Of a stretch of 64,000 nucleotides of DNA, positions 8,475-17,551 are shown piece by piece. Numbering within the stretch: position 1 is the stretch's first letter; each line of letters begins with the position of its first letter. The stretch comes from Muribaculaceae bacterium. Lineage in GTDB: Bacteria > Bacteroidota > Bacteroidia > Bacteroidales > Muribaculaceae. The DNA lies in NCBI GenBank assembly GCA_017548365.1, contig JAFZAC010000044.1, forward strand, positions 1 to 64,000. Direction: 5' to 3'. The notes below the pieces were generated by a model, which searched no databases, had not been told where the DNA came from, and saw only the letters and a list, made by a program, of their open reading frames with translations. The position numbers and the translations under genes are program-made.

Positions 8475-9104
8475 ATGACCAACATTAAGTTTAAAGTGGG
8501 ATATCTTGATGAAGATGAAATTTGGATGGCTCTTGTTCGAAAGAAGTTGTCATCAGAATTTGATATTTGTTTGATAGAAATACCCATTACCTTAGAAGAA
8601 ATCTGGGAATATATTCTTGAAAAAGAGTTGGATGCAATTATAGTAGATTTCCAGTTGTTTGATTCTGGCAAAGTTTCATTTGATGGGAATGATGTGGTCA
8701 ATACAATCACTGCACACAACCAACACTTTCCGATAATTGTACTTACGGCACACGAGAATAGGGCATTGGATGAGCTTGACAATGTTTTGATTGTAAAAGG
8801 CAAGAAGATAATAAATGATGCCGAGGAACTTCCCAATTTTATTAAGATGCTGAATGCAATAATACGCTCATATAAAGAAAAATTGGCAAATAGCCAACAA
8901 ACAATTCTTGATCTTCAAAAGAAAGATTGCTTGACAGAGTTTGAGGAATCCATTCTATTTAATGCTCAGCTATTTCTTGCAGAGACAAGCAAAGATGATA
9001 CAGTATCACCAAATAAGTTTTCCTTTGGTTATTCGAAACAGCTACAGGATTTGTTAGACAGGACCAACAACCTTTTAGAAGAATTAGAAAAGAAAAAGAA
9101 ATGA
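8475..9104 (+). CDS. response-regulator receiver protein with helical C-terminus
   Basis: A 209-residue protein. Residues 1-115 form a REC domain with the usual residues: acidic pair Asp12/Asp14 in YLDEDE, phospho-acceptor Asp58 in IIVDF, Thr91 in IVLTAH and Lys108 in IVKGK. The remaining part is a long helical stretch (KEKLANSQQTILDLQKKD, then LLDRTNNLLEELEKKKK) with no DNA-binding domain. So it probably signals by protein contact, for instance to the nuclease. It starts five bases after the kinase-like gene, and its stop overlaps the next ATG (ATGA), so the genes are tightly coupled. Confidence 0.75.
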   Translation: MTNIKFKVGYLDEDEIWMALVRKKLSSEFDICLIEIPITLEEIWEYILEKELDAIIVDFQLFDSGKVSFDGNDVVNTITAHNQHFPIIVLTAHENRALDELDNVLIVKGKKIINDAEELPNFIKMLNAIIRSYKEKLANSQQTILDLQKKDCLTEFEESILFNAQLFLAETSKDDTVSPNKFSFGYSKQLQDLLDRTNNLLEELEKKKK

Positions 9105-9697
9105 TTATGGATTTCAGAAATAAAACCCCTAAAAGAAGGTCAAATCATAAAACAGAAACTGATTATCACAAATATAAAGATGATTTACGTGAGGATTTCT
9201 ATTGTAGGTGTGGATATTGTGATGATCATGATTTTTTTCGTTCAACCGACTATCAAATAGACCATTTTGTACCCAAGACACAATTAAAGACCATTAACCT
9301 AACAGATTATTCAAACCTTGTATATTCTTGTAGGAGTTGTAATCGACATAAGTGGAATAAGTGGCCAACTTGTGTTGAAAGTATTTCAAATGATGGCCAA
9401 AAAGGATTTATAGACCCATGTGATTCCGAATATGACAAACAGTTTTCGAGAAATAAACGTGGCGAGATAGTACCAATAACACCTCTTGGTGTTTGGATGT
9501 GGAAAGCTTTGAATTTAGGAAATCCTGCTCATTCTTTAGTGTGGAAACTTGAAAAAATTTACAAGAAGATCTCTGAACTTCGGACAATCTTAGCTACCTA
9601 TCCTGAAAATGCCGAAAATTATAAAAAGTTAAGTCTTTTAGTTGACAGTTTAATGTTTTTTCTTGAACAACAGAGAGGTGGCAAACCAATTTTCTAA
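9101..9697 (+). CDS. HNH endonuclease (TIGR02646/PtuB-like)
   Basis: A 198-residue nuclease. Zinc ligands are visible as Cys37-x2-Cys40 and Cys77-x2-Cys80; the catalytic motif is QIDHFVPK (His55) followed by DYSNLVYSCRSCNRHK (Asn72, Asn81, His83). This is the arrangement of HNH proteins found in Septu and retron-linked defence pairs, which cut nucleic acid when released by a partner. Here no ABC-type PtuA ATPase is present; the neighbours are a kinase-like ATPase, a receiver protein (ATGA overlap) and a methyltransferase five bases downstream. It is the likely toxic effector of the operon. The family call is strong, the effector role is inferred. Confidence 0.8.
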   Translation: MIMDFRNKTPKRRSNHKTETDYHKYKDDLREDFYCRCGYCDDHDFFRSTDYQIDHFVPKTQLKTINLTDYSNLVYSCRSCNRHKWNKWPTCVESISNDGQKGFIDPCDSEYDKQFSRNKRGEIVPITPLGVWMWKALNLGNPAHSLVWKLEKIYKKISELRTILATYPENAENYKKLSLLVDSLMFFLEQQRGGKPIF

Positions 9698-9702
9698 GGT
9701 TA

Positions 9703-11541
9703 ATGATAAGACAGTTTCTTAACTTCCTTAAGGGCAAGAAATTTACGGATGTTGATAAGGTAAATGCTCTATTTGTTACCACATTCGTTAAATGCAATGG
9801 TTTGAGTGTTAAGCACAACAAACTGTTGTTGAAATATTTATTGGCAGAAGAAGGAGTCTCGATAGATTTCTTAAAGCAGTTTGTAAAGAACAAAAGTGTT
9901 TTGACTTTAGAGGATTTGACAAGATTGTTTGAGTTTGTGGTATCCCCAGCTGACAGAATTGTTACAGGAGCAATATATACTCCAAAACATATCAGAGATA
10001 CAATTTTAAATAAATGCTTTAGTAACAAAAACAGAAATCTTTTAAGAACAATTCGTGTTGCAGATATATCTTGTGGGTGTGGTGGCTTTCTAATGGATGT
10101 TGCTTCATATATTCATAGGGAAACAGAAAAGTCCTATTTTGACATATTCAAAGATAATATTTTTGGAATAGATATCCAATTGTATGCAATAGAAAGGACA
10201 AAGATTCTGTTAAGTTTGCTAGCACTTTCAAATGGAGAAGATGAAAATTTTGAGTTCAATCTTATGTGTCGTGACACATTAGATTTCGCTTGTAATGATT
10301 GGGATATAAGATATAGTGGATTTGACATGATTGTAGGCAACCCCCCCTATGTGTGTTCCAGAAATTTGTCAGAAGAAACTCACAAGAAGTTGAAAAAATA
10401 TGAAGTCTGTGGTACAGGACATCCGGATCTTTACATCCCTTTTTTTCAAATTGCTATAGAAATGTTAAACAAGAATGGGCGATTAGGATATATTACTATG
10501 AACACGTTCTTAAGATCTGTCAACGGCAGAGCGGTTAGGAGCTTTTTTTCGGAAAACCGGTTTTCAATAAGTATTGTTGATTTCCGTGGCTATCAAATTT
10601 TTGAATCAAAAAACACATATACTTGCTTATTTTATCTTGATAAACGACACCGAGCGGAAGCTCTTAATTATACAGTTGATGAACAAGGAGAACTATCTGG
10701 AGACATACGATATAATGCTATTCCATATGATACATTGGATAATGAAAAGGGGTGGCCTCTGAATGACTTTGGCAATACGACAGCGATTGAGACAACTGGC
10801 ATTCAAATTAAGGATTATTGTCCTTCTCGTCATGGAATTGCCACTCTCAATAATGACACCTTCATTTTCAGCCCAGTAACAGTTGATGAGATGTATTTTT
10901 ATCTCGAACTTAATGGGAAAATGTACCCCATAGAAAAAAGGATTTGCCGTGATATAATTAATCCCAATAAACTCAACAGCACCGAAAATATTGATTTGCT
11001 TAAGGAGAAGGTGATCTTCCCTTACAGAATTGAGAAAGGACGTGCTATTGTATTCAATCCTGAAGAGATGAGTTGTCATTATCCTAAGGCACTGTCATAT
11101 TTATTGTCTAGAAAAAACCTTCTATTGAAGAGAGATAAAGGCAACACAAGTAAATATCCACAATGGTATGCTTTTGGTCGAACACAATCATTGATTATGC
11201 CTCGATATAAACTTTTCTTTCCAAAATTCGCAAACAAGTCATTAAGGTGTGTAATTTGTGATGATCCAAAACTAATGTTGTACAATGGTCTCGCTTTTGT
11301 GAACTCTGATAAGAGGAAATTAATGATCTTGAAAAGAATTATTGAGAGCAAATTATTCTGGAGATACATTCAAAAAAATGCCAAACCATATGCTTCTGGA
11401 TATTATTCGCTGAGTGGAGTGGATATCAAACATTTCGGAATACCTATTTTATCTCCTGAAGAAGAAAATGAATTGTTAGCCATTAACGATAAAACTATTA
11501 TTGAAAGTTGGCTTAAGGATCATTATAAGACAATTGAATGA
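9703..11541 (+). CDS. class I adenine-N6 DNA methyltransferase (Eco57I/TaqI type)
   Basis: A 612-residue methyltransferase. GAIYTPKHI precedes SAM motif I ADISCGCGGFL (120-130), and the catalytic motif NPPY is at 213-216. The C-terminal half contains a TaqI-C-like specificity region with KYPQWYAFGRTQ and YASGYYSLSGVD. Such enzymes methylate adenine in short DNA sites; alone they guard host DNA, and in type IIG enzymes they are fused to a nuclease. Here the nuclease is a separate HNH gene five bases upstream. No restriction helicase is nearby. The C-terminus may have been shortened: a reading-frame remnant follows at 11547-11672. Likely the self-marking arm of the operon, an inference from neighbours. 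Confidence 0.8.
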   Translation: MIRQFLNFLKGKKFTDVDKVNALFVTTFVKCNGLSVKHNKLLLKYLLAEEGVSIDFLKQFVKNKSVLTLEDLTRLFEFVVSPADRIVTGAIYTPKHIRDTILNKCFSNKNRNLLRTIRVADISCGCGGFLMDVASYIHRETEKSYFDIFKDNIFGIDIQLYAIERTKILLSLLALSNGEDENFEFNLMCRDTLDFACNDWDIRYSGFDMIVGNPPYVCSRNLSEETHKKLKKYEVCGTGHPDLYIPFFQIAIEMLNKNGRLGYITMNTFLRSVNGRAVRSFFSENRFSISIVDFRGYQIFESKNTYTCLFYLDKRHRAEALNYTVDEQGELSGDIRYNAIPYDTLDNEKGWPLNDFGNTTAIETTGIQIKDYCPSRHGIATLNNDTFIFSPVTVDEMYFYLELNGKMYPIEKRICRDIINPNKLNSTENIDLLKEKVIFPYRIEKGRAIVFNPEEMSCHYPKALSYLLSRKNLLLKRDKGNTSKYPQWYAFGRTQSLIMPRYKLFFPKFANKSLRCVICDDPKLMLYNGLAFVNSDKRKLMILKRIIESKLFWRYIQKNAKPYASGYYSLSGVDIKHFGIPILSPEEENELLAINDKTIIESWLKDHYKTIE

Positions 11542-11546
11542 CTTGA

Positions 11547-11672
11547 TTAGAATATTTGTCAAATTCATTAATTGTAAAGCCCAAAGATGTGAGAGAGAAA
11601 TTTGCAAAAGAATACCAAAACCTCCTTGATGAGAAGTCTCGTAATAAGTTAAACCAAAGAAGACTAAAATAA
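11547..11672 (+). pseudogene. possible frameshifted C-terminal remnant
   Basis: Directly after the methyltransferase stop, a different frame encodes a protein-like stretch without a start codon, SLIVKPKDVREKFAKEYQNL continuing to a TAA at 11670. It could be the frameshifted end of the methyltransferase or of a lost gene. Only 42 codons, so chance is not excluded. Confidence 0.3.
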
Positions 11673-11678
11673 ATTATT

Positions 11679-11686
11679 TAACTTTG
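11679..11686 (+). promoter_or_regulatory. promoter -7 box upstream of the STAND gene
   Basis: TAACTTTG matches the Bacteroidales TAnnTTTG element; the next gene starts at 12023. A second identical box lies at 11829. Confidence 0.35.
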
Positions 11687-11828
11687 CATATAGAGTATTT
11701 AATTCTCTGCGAATGGATAGTTCAAGTCCATTAATAGTCTCAGGAGATTGGATATGTGAATTATCTCATTAAAATATGATAATATCAATAATTTAACGCA
11801 TCAGTAGTAAAGTTTAAGGAAGAATTAT

Positions 11829-11865
11829 TAACTTTGCCGTATCAATAGTGTAACTGTCACACTAT
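11829..11865 (+). promoter_or_regulatory. promoter box with operator-like inverted repeat
   Basis: TAACTTTG (11829-11836) is followed at the expected transcription start by the inverted repeat ATAGTGT-N7-ACACTAT (11845-11865). A repressor dimer could bind there and control the Mrr-STAND gene starting at 12023. No local regulator gene was seen. The rest of 11542-12022 is AT-rich and holds no other gene. Confidence 0.4.
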
Positions 11866-12022
11866 ATCTTACTCAATAAATTATAATAAGATGTTTCGAC
11901 TTACTAATTTGGGTGTTAATTTCATAACTACAATATGTAACTAAATAATGTTATTTGAAATTTTAAAGTATTTTACTAAAGATGCATCTCCCAAAAATCC
12001 TTAACATCTAAGTTACTATTAT

Positions 12023-14263
12023 ATGCCTGACTATATTTTATCAAAATTGCCTTCAGCTGAGTTTGAGCAACTATGTCGCGATCTGCTTCAAAAACGCGAA
12101 AACGTCTTTATTGAAAGTTTTAAAGACGGTAAAGATCGCGGAATCGATTTACGCTTTGCCAAAGGCATAGATAATACAATAATACAAGCCAAGTGCTATA
12201 AAGAATGGACTGTTTTAAGAAATAAATTAGCAAAAGAAGCTGAGAAAGTAAAAAAACTGAATCCTGAAAGATATATATTTGCTACTTCTGCACCTTTATC
12301 TCCAGATAACAAAATTTTTATTAAGAAGACTTTTTATCCTTATATTAAGCATAATAATGACATCCTTGGAAATGATGACCTAAATAATTTGCTTGGACTA
12401 CACCCAGACATAGAGTGTCAGTATTATCGACTATGGTTGTGCAGCACAAATATACTTAATCGAATTCTTCATAGACATGTTGTAAACAAAAGTCTCTTCA
12501 AATTAGAAGAATGCGTTGATAAAAAACAATGCTTTGTATATAACAATAATTATTTTAGAGCAAAAGCTATATTAGATAACCATCACTATGTAATCATATC
12601 TGGCATTCCAGGAATTGGTAAAACAACATTGGCAGAAATGCTTGTCCTTGAAAACCTGAAAGATGATTTTGAAGAATTTGTTTTTGTCTCTGATGATATC
12701 AATGATGCTCTTAAGCTTTATGATGACAATAAAAAACAAATCTTTTTGTATGATGATTTTCTTGGCGCCACATCCTTTGAATTATCATCTAAAAGCTTCG
12801 ATGGGAATTTAGTGAGCTTAATTAAAAGAATAAAAAAATCAAATAATAAAAAGTTTATACTAACCACTCGCGAATATATCCTTCAAGAAGCAAAACTACA
12901 TTATGAAAGGCTAGCTAAAGACAATATTGAAATTGCCAAATGCACAATTGATTTAGGATCATATTCGAATAAAATTAAAGCTCAAATATTGTATAATCAT
13001 CTTTATTATGCCAATATTCCCATAGATTGTATTGAATCTTTATTAGACAAAAACAGAGTTCTTAAAATAGTGAAACATCAAAATTTTAACCCACGTCTAG
13101 TCGAAACTATTATAAACCATCAACTATGGCATACAATATATGCTGGTACTTTTTTTGACAAAGTATACCAAGTGTTTGAGCATCCTGATAGAATTTGGGA
13201 GATAGCATATAATAAACTTGATATAACAGCTCAATATGCTCTTTTGATACTTGTTAGTATGCCTGTACCAGTTTTGCTTAAAGATTGGCGAGATGCTTTT
13301 CTGAAATTTGCCATTAACACGTGTAAACAATTGAACATTCCATTAGATGAGCCTTCTTGGAAAAATGCCTTGAAAATATTAGATGGATGCTATATTAAAA
13401 CAAATAGAGAAGTAAGAACACAAATTGTAGATTTCTTTAATCCTTCTATTATTGATTATCTGGTGGATTATCTCAACAAGATGGGAGAAACCGTAAATCT
13501 CTTAATTGACAACGTATTATTTGCAGATCAATTAATGACTATTTTTGCTCAAGAGGATAAACGTTTATTCTCCAATAGAAAAGTTATTATTAATTCAGAC
13601 AATTATGCCAACTTCGCCTCTTCATTACAACGCGTCATTATGGATTTTCATTTGTGTAGATATTTTTTTATTTCACGCTATGACATAAATCATTTTAGGA
13701 GCATTTTTCATTATCTGGTAAAATTCAAGCAGAAGTTTCCCGATATTGTTGATAATTATTTCACGTTAAATCCTCTAATGTTGGATGATAAATCTTTTAT
13801 TTTTGATAAAGGATCTGTTAATGATAAGATTAATGTATTAGACAATTACGATTCACAACTATTTTACATTGATAAAAAAACAATTGTAGAAACATTAGCT
13901 TACGACATAGAAGATGTTGACGATTTGGAAGTTTATGTTGACTATTTAGAGAAACTCTCAGATTTGAATATTGAAATTAATGAGGTTGTTGAAGATAAGG
14001 CAAAAAGCATTATTGCCGAAGAAATTGATTATTACGATACAGAAGATGAGTTAAACGAAAAAAGAGATATTGCTGAGAAAATCTTTCGTTCCTTAAATAT
14101 TGACGCAGATGATATACTCAATAAATACGATGATAAGATACAAAGTATAAATGATGAGGAAGAGGAAGATTTATCGGACTATTTTGACGGGCGAGAGAAG
14201 GAAGATATGGAAGATGCTGAAATAATTGCATTATTCCAGTCCTTAAGAGAACAAGGAAAATAA
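12023..14263 (+). CDS. Mrr-type nuclease fused to STAND NTPase (nSTAND3-like)
   Basis: A 746-residue protein. Residues 1-60 form an Mrr/PD-(D/E)XK nuclease: EFEQLCRDLL, GKDRGIDLRF (Asp42) and IIQAKCY (Gln55-x-Lys57). The P-loop GIPGIGKTTLA is at 194-204 and Walker B LYDDFLG with Asp244-Asp245, typical of STAND ATPases such as the nSTAND3 group. The long helical C-terminus ends in a very acidic segment (about 650-746). Fusions of an N-terminal nuclease to a STAND ATPase are known in antiphage Avs and related proteins, where phage-protein recognition triggers oligomerisation and DNA cutting. No TPR sensor domain is obvious here. It stands alone between the four-gene operon and the duplicated membrane module, with its own putative promoter. 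Confidence 0.8.
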   Translation: MPDYILSKLPSAEFEQLCRDLLQKRENVFIESFKDGKDRGIDLRFAKGIDNTIIQAKCYKEWTVLRNKLAKEAEKVKKLNPERYIFATSAPLSPDNKIFIKKTFYPYIKHNNDILGNDDLNNLLGLHPDIECQYYRLWLCSTNILNRILHRHVVNKSLFKLEECVDKKQCFVYNNNYFRAKAILDNHHYVIISGIPGIGKTTLAEMLVLENLKDDFEEFVFVSDDINDALKLYDDNKKQIFLYDDFLGATSFELSSKSFDGNLVSLIKRIKKSNNKKFILTTREYILQEAKLHYERLAKDNIEIAKCTIDLGSYSNKIKAQILYNHLYYANIPIDCIESLLDKNRVLKIVKHQNFNPRLVETIINHQLWHTIYAGTFFDKVYQVFEHPDRIWEIAYNKLDITAQYALLILVSMPVPVLLKDWRDAFLKFAINTCKQLNIPLDEPSWKNALKILDGCYIKTNREVRTQIVDFFNPSIIDYLVDYLNKMGETVNLLIDNVLFADQLMTIFAQEDKRLFSNRKVIINSDNYANFASSLQRVIMDFHLCRYFFISRYDINHFRSIFHYLVKFKQKFPDIVDNYFTLNPLMLDDKSFIFDKGSVNDKINVLDNYDSQLFYIDKKTIVETLAYDIEDVDDLEVYVDYLEKLSDLNIEINEVVEDKAKSIIAEEIDYYDTEDELNEKRDIAEKIFRSLNIDADDILNKYDDKIQSINDEEEEDLSDYFDGREKEDMEDAEIIALFQSLREQGK

Positions 14264-14385
14264 ACACGACACTTTGGTGAAGATATCACTATGTGCTTTG
14301 AGCAATAAAAAAATATTGCATTACTGTAAATGGAGCGATAGAAACACCTGACTTCGTTATAGGGCAAATTAAATATTTGTAAAAT

Positions 14386-15276
14386 CTATTGCAATTCTTT
14401 TTTTATCTTCTTTCTTAAAAAAACGAGTTCTTTCTTTACTTTCTGCTTAAGATATATTTCAAGAATTTTTTTATTGGACATATCCAATTCAAAGTCTTTA
14501 TTGCGAACAAAGGAACGTATCAGATTGACTATTAACATCCAAATCAACTTCAGTTTATAAATTCCTGAGCTTTTCTTAAATGGCAACTTGATCCAAAGGT
14601 TAAAGTTTTTTTTAATTCGTTTAATTGACTTTTTACATCTATAAATAGTATACCAATCAACACAAAGATGAATTAGTATAAGAAACAAGCCTGATATACA
14701 TGTAAAAAGTGTATAAACACTAATTGATGTGTGACTCCATGAGTAACCTATTTGAATTTTTTCTATAATAATAAAATGAAAAGGGACATATAAACCTAAA
14801 CACATAGCACATAAGATTGCATAAAGTTTACTTTGTCCCCAAACAGTTTTATATAAAATTCTGTTAAGAAGAAAATAAATTAATGCAATTGTGTTTGTTG
14901 TCTGCAACGCTTGAAAATAGATTCCATATTCATTATGTTTTTCAATTCCTGCAAGAATTAGGATTATCAAAGAATAAAAGAAACTAAATACTGCCATACA
15001 ATAAATAGATGCTCTGAAATAATCCCAATGTTTGTCCTCTTTTAACATATCTAAATCACAATTATAGATGCTATCGTTTTCTGGAATAAAAACTTGATAT
15101 TTTGTTGTCAATTCATCATAAATTTCTCCATATAGCTTAAACAGTTGAGTTTTCGCAGAATTAAATGGAGATTTGTCCAATAATTCACAGTAAAAAAACA
15201 ACAAACAAATGCCCGCCCATAATTGAATAAGGGGGGCAAACGAAGAAAGATAAAGTATTGCATCTTTTGATTCCAT
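14386..15276 (-). CDS. multi-pass membrane protein of PLD-like/membrane module, copy A
   Basis: A 296-residue protein with about five transmembrane segments (near 8-33, 86-110, 120-142, 148-170 and 184-210) and a basic helical C-terminal cytosolic tail. The N-terminal FAPLIQLWAGICLLFFY is nearly repeated in copy B at 16668-17546 (FAPLIQIWTGVCLLFFYE). The ATG overlaps the stop of the soluble partner gene (TAATG), so both are made together. No family was recognised. Small soluble sensor plus membrane effector is a frequent defence layout, so a membrane-disrupting effector is plausible but unproven. Confidence 0.6.
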   Translation of the reverse strand: MESKDAILYLSSFAPLIQLWAGICLLFFYCELLDKSPFNSAKTQLFKLYGEIYDELTTKYQVFIPENDSIYNCDLDMLKEDKHWDYFRASIYCMAVFSFFYSLIILILAGIEKHNEYGIYFQALQTTNTIALIYFLLNRILYKTVWGQSKLYAILCAMCLGLYVPFHFIIIEKIQIGYSWSHTSISVYTLFTCISGLFLILIHLCVDWYTIYRCKKSIKRIKKNFNLWIKLPFKKSSGIYKLKLIWMLIVNLIRSFVRNKDFELDMSNKKILEIYLKQKVKKELVFLRKKIKKELQ

Positions 15277-15830
15277 TAGTTAAGGAGAAGTGCATTATTG
15301 AAAGCTTCGTCAAAAAGATTAACAAGTATTTCACAATTTTTCTCATGGTTGAATGAACCAAAAGCTTTAAAACCCTCTGGATCATACTCAAAACGAAATT
15401 TATCATGATCAAAAACAGCGAAATTACAATCTGCCCAATTAAGAACATTAAATATTTTTTGACAATCCTTTTGTCCAATTAATCTAAAATCTATAGTATC
15501 GTCTCCACGATTAGACTTTGTTCTCCTTAAAAGTTCCATGGGTTCATCATTTAAAAAATCTTCAGATTCTACTAATACATGTAGAATTTTCTTATCATCT
15601 TTCAAATAGTCTTTTAAAGCATCCCAATATGGTTGTTTACATATCAAATCGGGGCGGAATCCATGACAAAACAACCTTGCTTCACTTTTCGTATTACGGA
15701 AAAGCACAGCCATTAAATGTGATGCATACTCAATACCCCCATTAGTAAAAATCTCACAAGATCTCTCTTTTGCAAGTTTCTCAATATACTTCACATATTT
15801 CTCTAACAAGAGTTTTCTTGTTTCTAACAT
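15276..15830 (-). CDS. soluble PLD-like partner protein, copy A
   Basis: A 184-residue soluble protein. NGGIEYASHLMAVLFRNTKS and RLFCHGFRPDL lie in the first half; the end has DCNFAVFDHDKFRFEYDPEG, then FGSFN. This ending resembles the second half of phospholipase-D-fold proteins, where a strand, an acidic turn and a final SFN segment close the fold, but no HxK catalytic motif is visible. It would therefore be a binding or sensing version. First gene of a two-gene operon with the membrane protein. The fold call is tentative; the protein is clearly homologous to copy B at 17552-18112. Confidence 0.6.
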   Translation of the reverse strand: MLETRKLLLEKYVKYIEKLAKERSCEIFTNGGIEYASHLMAVLFRNTKSEARLFCHGFRPDLICKQPYWDALKDYLKDDKKILHVLVESEDFLNDEPMELLRRTKSNRGDDTIDFRLIGQKDCQKIFNVLNWADCNFAVFDHDKFRFEYDPEGFKAFGSFNHEKNCEILVNLFDEAFNNALLLN

Positions 15831-16667
15831 AATAGTACGCTGTTAATTTATTTCAGTTATTTATACGTATCTAAATATTTATATGCAGATATAACAAATT
15901 TCATGCCAAAATACCACTATGAGCAAATTGACGTACCTTAATATATGGGCATAGTATCCATAAAAGATTGCAATTAGAGCTATTTCGTCTTTTTCGCTTG
16001 CAAAAATAAACATTTTGCAAGAAAAAAACAAATATTATAATTCTTTTTTTAGCATTTCTTATAAATATGCTCAAAACACTATGATTTACATATATAACAA
16101 GAAAACAAATATATATTAACATAAATGATTCTATCAGATTTATTCTATGACAAGAAAACAACCAATAGATTAGATGAAACCTATTTGATTGGTTGTTTAA
16201 CAAGCCATGCAAATGAAAATAAATTCAAACCATTAACTGTTTAAAAGCTTTTTTTGCATGTGACCAAGTAAAAAGATAAAAAAAATAATTTGACTTTCAT
16301 ACATTCACACAGAACTTACTATTATACTTAGCAAATACACAAATAGTAAGATATTCATATTTCAAAAAAATGTGTGCATACACAAATATTAAGTCTAATT
16401 ATTATAAGATTAATTATTCACAACAAAAAGAATTAGAGACTGAAAAACATCCAAAGAAAGAACTATAAAAGCAAACATATATATCCTTTTTCTGTTGTTT
16501 TTTTTGATTATAAATATACCGGAGAAAAGTGTAGTATATTCTTGACACTCATAGAGACTTCTATCACTCAGAAGAAATATGCAATATATCAGCTCTTTGT
16601 CGAAGTTGTATCAATATATGAAAAAGGCAACTTTATGCACTTTAAAATATTTACTTCTGCAAAAACA
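15831..16667. other. AT-rich spacer between the two module copies, no gene
   Basis: No convincing gene in 837 bases of very AT-rich DNA. It holds the stem-loop at 16156-16198 and scattered short inverted repeats. It may contain the promoter of copy A; no clean TAnnTTTG box was found on the minus strand. Confidence 0.5.
16156..16198 (-). terminator. stem-loop, possible terminator of module copy B
   Basis: AAACAACCAAT (16156-16166) pairs with ATTGGTTGTTT (16188-16198) around a 21-nt loop. On the minus strand the stem is followed by TCTTG with T-rich flank. It lies 470 bases past the copy B membrane gene, so the assignment is loose. Confidence 0.35.
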
Positions 16668-17546
16668 TCAAATATTTAAAGAAGGAAAAATATTTCTCAA
16701 ACTTCTTTTATACCATGGATTGATAAAAGACTCATACTCTTCTGTAATCTCTTCATCAATAAACTTCTTTATAGCCTCTTTAGAAACTTCTCCTTTTTCC
16801 TTGTACTCATCAGCAGCTTTTGCAATTATTTTCTCTTGCAATTCTTGAGATAAATCTTTAAGTTCTTTTCTCCCAATCTTTACCTCCCACATCATATCAA
16901 AATTAGCATCTAGTTCACGTATAACTGCACTCTTAACTCTAATATAAAAATAATCATATATTATGCGTAGAACAATAAGCGGAAGGCCTGAAACACAAGC
17001 GAAAAGAGTCCCAAAGGTAACTCCTCTGTTCAACAAAGAAGGGCCATTCCATATTTTAAATAATGCCAGGCATCCATTAGTACTAATATAAAAGTAAAAG
17101 TACAGAATCAACGCAATAGTATACAACAATGGAGTGACATATGAATGAAACAACTTATATCCCGAAAACATCATGCATATTACTACATATAAAATAATAG
17201 CACAATTCATGACAGGCAAAGCATGATACCAATAAGAATTAGATGACTCCAAACCAACATAAAAAAGAAGAAACAAAGAATAGAAAAAAGAAAGGGCCGC
17301 CATATTCTTAATGGCAGGTAGAAAATTATTCCAGTTCGAGACGTAATGCTTTGGTTTGTCTTTTAATCCAAGATATCCTTGGTACTTGTTGAAAAAAGCA
17401 TTGTAAAGTTCATAAAATCGTTTAATATGTTTATGTAGAGGCGATGTTTGCAAAATGCTCTCATAAAAAAACAACAAACAAACACCTGTCCAAATCTGAA
17501 TGAGCGGGGCAAAACTCGTCAAACCAATATCTAACACTCTGTTCAT
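16668..17546 (-). CDS. multi-pass membrane protein of PLD-like/membrane module, copy B
   Basis: A 292-residue paralogue of the 14386-15276 protein with the same topology: a first membrane segment in FAPLIQIWTGVCLLFFYE, a cluster of three to four more between about 85 and 205, and a charged helical cytosolic C-terminus (KDLSQELQEKIIAKAADEYK). It starts five bases after its soluble partner. Keeping the gene order in both copies suggests the two proteins work as a pair. Function unknown; effector of a defence module is the working idea. Confidence 0.6.
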   Translation of the reverse strand: MNRVLDIGLTSFAPLIQIWTGVCLLFFYESILQTSPLHKHIKRFYELYNAFFNKYQGYLGLKDKPKHYVSNWNNFLPAIKNMAALSFFYSLFLLFYVGLESSNSYWYHALPVMNCAIILYVVICMMFSGYKLFHSYVTPLLYTIALILYFYFYISTNGCLALFKIWNGPSLLNRGVTFGTLFACVSGLPLIVLRIIYDYFYIRVKSAVIRELDANFDMMWEVKIGRKELKDLSQELQEKIIAKAADEYKEKGEVSKEAIKKFIDEEITEEYESFINPWYKRSLRNIFPSLNI

Positions 17547-17551
17547 AAGCC

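Noticed and set aside
9101..9697. Septu PtuB or retron partner
   Set aside because: No PtuA-type ABC ATPase and no reverse transcriptase in the region.
15901..16212. 103-codon minus-strand frame
   Set aside because: Very AT-rich spacer, overlaps the stem-loop at 16156-16198, no recognisable domain or start signal.
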